A DNA stretch of 64,000 bases. Origin: Trichostrongylus colubriformis. Lineage: Eukaryota > Nematoda > Chromadorea > Rhabditida > Trichostrongylidae. Location of the stretch: assembly GCA_963978905.1 (NCBI GenBank), contig OZ022261.1, positions 37,156,130 to 37,220,129 on the forward strand, in the 5' to 3' direction. Positions 60,421-64,000 of the stretch are shown piece after piece. The position numbers and the translations under genes are program-made. The notes below the pieces were generated by a model that was not told the origin of the DNA, searched no databases, and saw only the letters and a list, made by a program, of their open reading frames with translations. Position 1 is the first letter of the stretch, and every line of letters starts with the position of its first letter.

Positions 60421-62239
60421 TAGTTATGCTGTATCTATTCACTATGAGTCACACGCAAAGTTTCAAGCAGAAAATTGAAATCCGTCATGGGCACATCTGC
60501 TCAAAGTCTGCACAGTTTTCGTCCATGCTGGTAACGTAGCGGGCCACGAGTTGTGGAGCAAGTGGAGCAGCAGGCAACGTATCAAAGGGCACGAAACTCT
60601 AGACTGAACACTCCTCGCCGATAACTGGTAGTTGTTTGGCAGGGATTCAAAAAGGTTGTGGTTTCAAATGTTTGAATTTTCAATTGAAGCGGAGACAATT
60701 TCCCCATTTTTTGCATTTCTCTCGAAGTACTCCATCTTGTATACTGATTTGCCTGATTTGTAGGGAAAATACATAGAAACACTGAATTTCTGTGCTTGAT
60801 TCCTTTATGTGGTTGTCATTTGAGGCGCAACATTTGCAGCTAACTTGTTAGGCGCTGCTTGTTCGGGGAGATTTCGGAGCCGAGTTGACAGCACGTTAAT
60901 CTCCTGAGAAACGAATTGCCCTCAAGGTTATTCGCAAGGCTCGGCGTTATCCCTACATTGGAGATTCCTGCATTCAAATGGAAGTGTGCGCATGTGTAGA
61001 GCATAGCGTGATTATGTAACGGCCATGATGAAAGGCGGCTTGGTGGCGATTGCTGGAAGTCCATTGGTGGTGATGGAAATCGTCGTGGGCGGGGACATCT
61101 CACAGATTCCCACGGCGTTAATTGTTCTGAATAGCTCGTCGTTACTCTCTGCTTCATTCATTTGTGTTCAAAAATAGATTTGAGCCTTTTCTGATTGAGC
61201 TTTACATAAATTACTTCTCACTTCCTGGAGAGCTTCAATAGTGTAAATGATATTCAAGCTTCTCACTTCAAGATTCAAATTTTCACCCTATTTGAACTGA
61301 CTAAAGGACCTTTAGGAGTAACAAATAAGATGCTGCATAATTATTGCAGCCTTTTAAGCTCTCTTTTATCGAATGTTATGTTCCTTTCAAAATGATTTTT
61401 CTGTATGGTTGTTTCTGAATTATTTGTTAATGTACTGCGCTTTGAAACCCATACCTGGAAAAAATCCGTAGTATGACACTAATGCGTCAACCTAATAGAC
61501 ATTTGAAAAATTGGCTCTCTATACAAAGTTTCACACGCATTTCTACACTTCGCGACTCTCGAGTGCTGCCTTCTATTTCACGAATGAAAATGACTCTAAA
61601 TTTGAAATTCTGCTTTCCGTCCATCACCAGTCCTACTGCTTTCTTTTCAGGACGAGAATCTTCTTAGGTGAGGTTTTCCTCTGAGGAGATTTTCTTCGTG
61701 TTCCGCTTTTCGTTTCGTCACTGATGCACTATGCTTGATTTTCAAAGTTTTAATAGTGAATCTCTAGTCATTGTATACCATTTATCGCTTGTACGTATCT
61801 TTTTGTGCTAAAGCTGGCGGCCACTCATTACTCACTGTCCTGCAATGGATACACATATATGGAAGTTCCGCTTCTTACTGCTGATTGGTTCCGATATATG
61901 AATTTTGATGCTCAAAACTTTGATTTCATCAGTATCCCAAAAACTTTCTTCATCTTCAGAAAATCTACGTTTTAGTAGGCTTTTTGATAATCTAAGATCA
62001 TCTGATCATTTTATTTCAATTTCTGAAGGACGATCTGTGAAAAATGCAATCGCGGAGCACCCATTTTTTGAGTTTTGGCGAATCAGAGCTGACTGAGGTG
62101 GTAGTTGTATTTTATGAAAAAAAAACCTACAATTCAATGGCCTCGTAAGAAGTAAGAAGAAACCGAGCACTCGAAAAACATATTTCCTGTTAATGGACAT
62201 TCCTGTCGACAAGAGATAATCTATGACGGAATCCCCATT

Positions 62240-62640
62240 GGGAAAACGTGTCATGGGGTCTATATCGCAACGCTGCCACTCACGCTGCCTTGCATCCGCT
62301 GGGCAAGTTGCTTCTAGGGCAGGACAACATTTGCGGCTGGCTGACATAGCCTCTCACCGTCTGCATCTACCTTTGTGCGGTTAGTGATGCAGAGAGAGGC
62401 GAATGAAAATGATTAAAGTTGGGGGTTTGGGCTCCTATTTCTCAGGTTCTTGACCATTTTAGTCCGTTCTTTCTCCACTGCTGCACTACTGATCATCTCG
62501 TCTATCATACTGCACAATTATTCCACAAGCTATCCAATCACTCCAACCTCCAGCGATCATGTACAGAAAATATGTCTTTTCAGTCCTTGGTTTCTCCTAC
62601 TCCTTACGGTGCCTTTAAATTGTAATTTTTTTTCCATAAA
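62240..62640. repeat. Family D repeat
   Basis: gcaacgctgccactcacgctgcc, gggcaagttgcttctagggcaggacaac and ccattttagtccgttctttctccactgctgcactac, ending tacggtgcctttaaa. Confidence 0.6.
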
Positions 62641-64000
62641 ACACAGTTTCGTATAAAAATATATACAGTAGTTATAGAGTAGAAATATAGAGGAGAAATA
62701 TAGAGTAGTTGGAAGCTAGTTACTATCGTTATGTATTAGATATTAAGGAAAATTGTGGTCGGTTTTGCGCGTTCGTAAGACAATTCCAGATTTCAAAGCC
62801 CATTAACTTAGATCAACCACGTACTGCTTCCTATTGATGGATAAAAGGTTGCTCTTTCTGAAAATAAGATTTTCTCAGAGTTCCATGAGGTTCTTGACTC
62901 ATTAGGGCATTTTCTATGCAGGGAAAAAGGCACTTTTTGGACGTTTTCTTTTAACGAGTTCCAGCTTGGCGGAACCGGAACGGAGGCAACTACGTAGTAA
63001 GCGCTGCCAGGGAAGAGGTGAAGTATTGAACGATTTGTCCCTGGTTTTGAAAAAAACATAACTTTATTTTTAATCTTTGGTCTTATCAGTGACATACAGA
63101 GATCAACTAGGTAGCTAATCTCCTGAAAGCATTAGTTAATCACCGTTTCGTCAAGCGGACCCAATCATAGGTGATATGATCCATCAAAACACCCTACACG
63201 GACCCAACTTTCCGACATCTGGCTAAGCTTCTTTCTTGAAATAGATGACCTACTGGTCAATGAGATGAAGGAAAGGCCCAGTCTATGCCACTCCTTGAGT
63301 ATGATTTTCCTTCCAGCACAACGCAACTGTTTGAACCACTCCAGAACTCGCTCGCTTCTTAGGCTTAGGCGGTGTAATATGGTAGTTACTCTGAAACACA
63401 AGACGCGCCAGCTTTTTCACATTGAACGCGATTTTAATAACTCTTGAACCAACACGGTAGCAAAGGACCGGAGGAAAGCGCTGAGGAAAATGACAGGCAC
63501 TAAAGGTTAAGGATAGAGCTTACGCACTGAATGAGACTGCTTTTTCGGGTCATCGATTCCTTTAGAAATCAGCATCTGGAGTTGGCACCTTTTATTACGT
63601 GTGGAGCCTCGAATTCTATATTTGATTCTATATTGACTCTATATTTGATTACAAATTCTATATTAGTACTTGTATCATGCGAACACTTATGCAATTTTTA
63701 CGATAACGTTGATCTATTTGCTTTCTTCCAGTTTTCTTTCCTCAACACAACCACGAATCCTCCTGATCTATTCTCCTTATCCACCTTTGGATATTGAAGT
63801 GTTTGTCACCACTTCCAGAAAGGAATCAATTTATTCGATTTCACCACAGAAGCAGTGAATGGTGTAGTTCGGGCCCAGTATGAAGAAATTGTTGAATATG
63901 AAAGGTCGAGAAGCTTGGTGGTACCAAAGTGAAGAAAAACGGAAAGAATTGGTTCAAATCCAGAGCAGTGAAACCCTCTCTCCCACTGTTAACTCCGAAA

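Larger units (their letters stand above)
52179..64000. other. Right-hand repeat-rich region, no recognised gene
   Basis: Twelve kilobases hold several foldback elements and dispersed repeats A and D. The longest open frames (136 codons at 54.6-55.05 kb, 143 at 56383 and 138 at 60026) all lie in repeats. The last 2 kb are AT-rich with nothing identified. Confidence 0.5.

Noticed and set aside
60026..60442. 138-codon minus-strand frame as a transposase
   Set aside because: It occupies a short TA-flanked element but shows no DDE/D or helix-turn-helix motifs.

Overview
The window is nuclear DNA from a nematode, most likely a strongylid such as a hookworm. The evidence is a major sperm protein (MSP) pseudogene, a nematode-type nuclear hormone receptor, an ODR-2/HOT-like Ly6 gene, small exons (40-210 bp) with TTTCAG-type acceptors, and a very high load of small inverted-repeat transposons. 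The mariner relic at 45.3 kb also fits. There is no bacterial, viral or CRISPR-like content. The strongylid/hookworm assignment is inference.

Layout. 1-4.8 kb: a minus-strand M13 (neprilysin-like) peptidase gene that runs off the left edge, with an MSP pseudogene in one intron. 4.8-12.1 kb: no gene recognised, only repeats. 12.1-12.9 kb: minus-strand NK1-class homeobox gene. 13.6-20.2 kb: a complete 10-exon minus-strand nuclear receptor gene (418 codons). 20.2-28.5 kb: MITEs, a tRNA-like sequence and a few isolated minus-strand exon candidates. 28.6-32.2 kb: plus-strand MFSD12-like transporter gene lacking its N-terminal exon(s). 32.2-37.4 kb: transposon debris, including a Tc1-like relic and a 1.3 kb foldback element. 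37.8-40.5 kb: plus-strand GPI-anchored Ly6/ODR-2-like gene (143 aa), convergent with a minus-strand dynein light chain gene at 40.66-41.08 kb. 45.3-46.2 kb: deleted mariner. 49.0-52.2 kb: plus-strand Rab-like GTPase with a degenerate switch II. 52.2-64 kb: almost entirely inverted-repeat elements and dispersed repeats.

The genes do not form an obvious pathway; they look like an ordinary nematode gene neighbourhood heavily expanded by non-autonomous DNA transposons, many of which sit inside introns. At least four dispersed repeat families recur and explain most long non-genic open frames. Gene models were built by hand from reading-frame continuity, GT/AG sites and family alignment from memory. 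Exon junctions in the nuclear receptor, MFSD12, Ly6 and GTPase genes are mutually phase-consistent. The peptidase and homeobox models have unresolved junctions.
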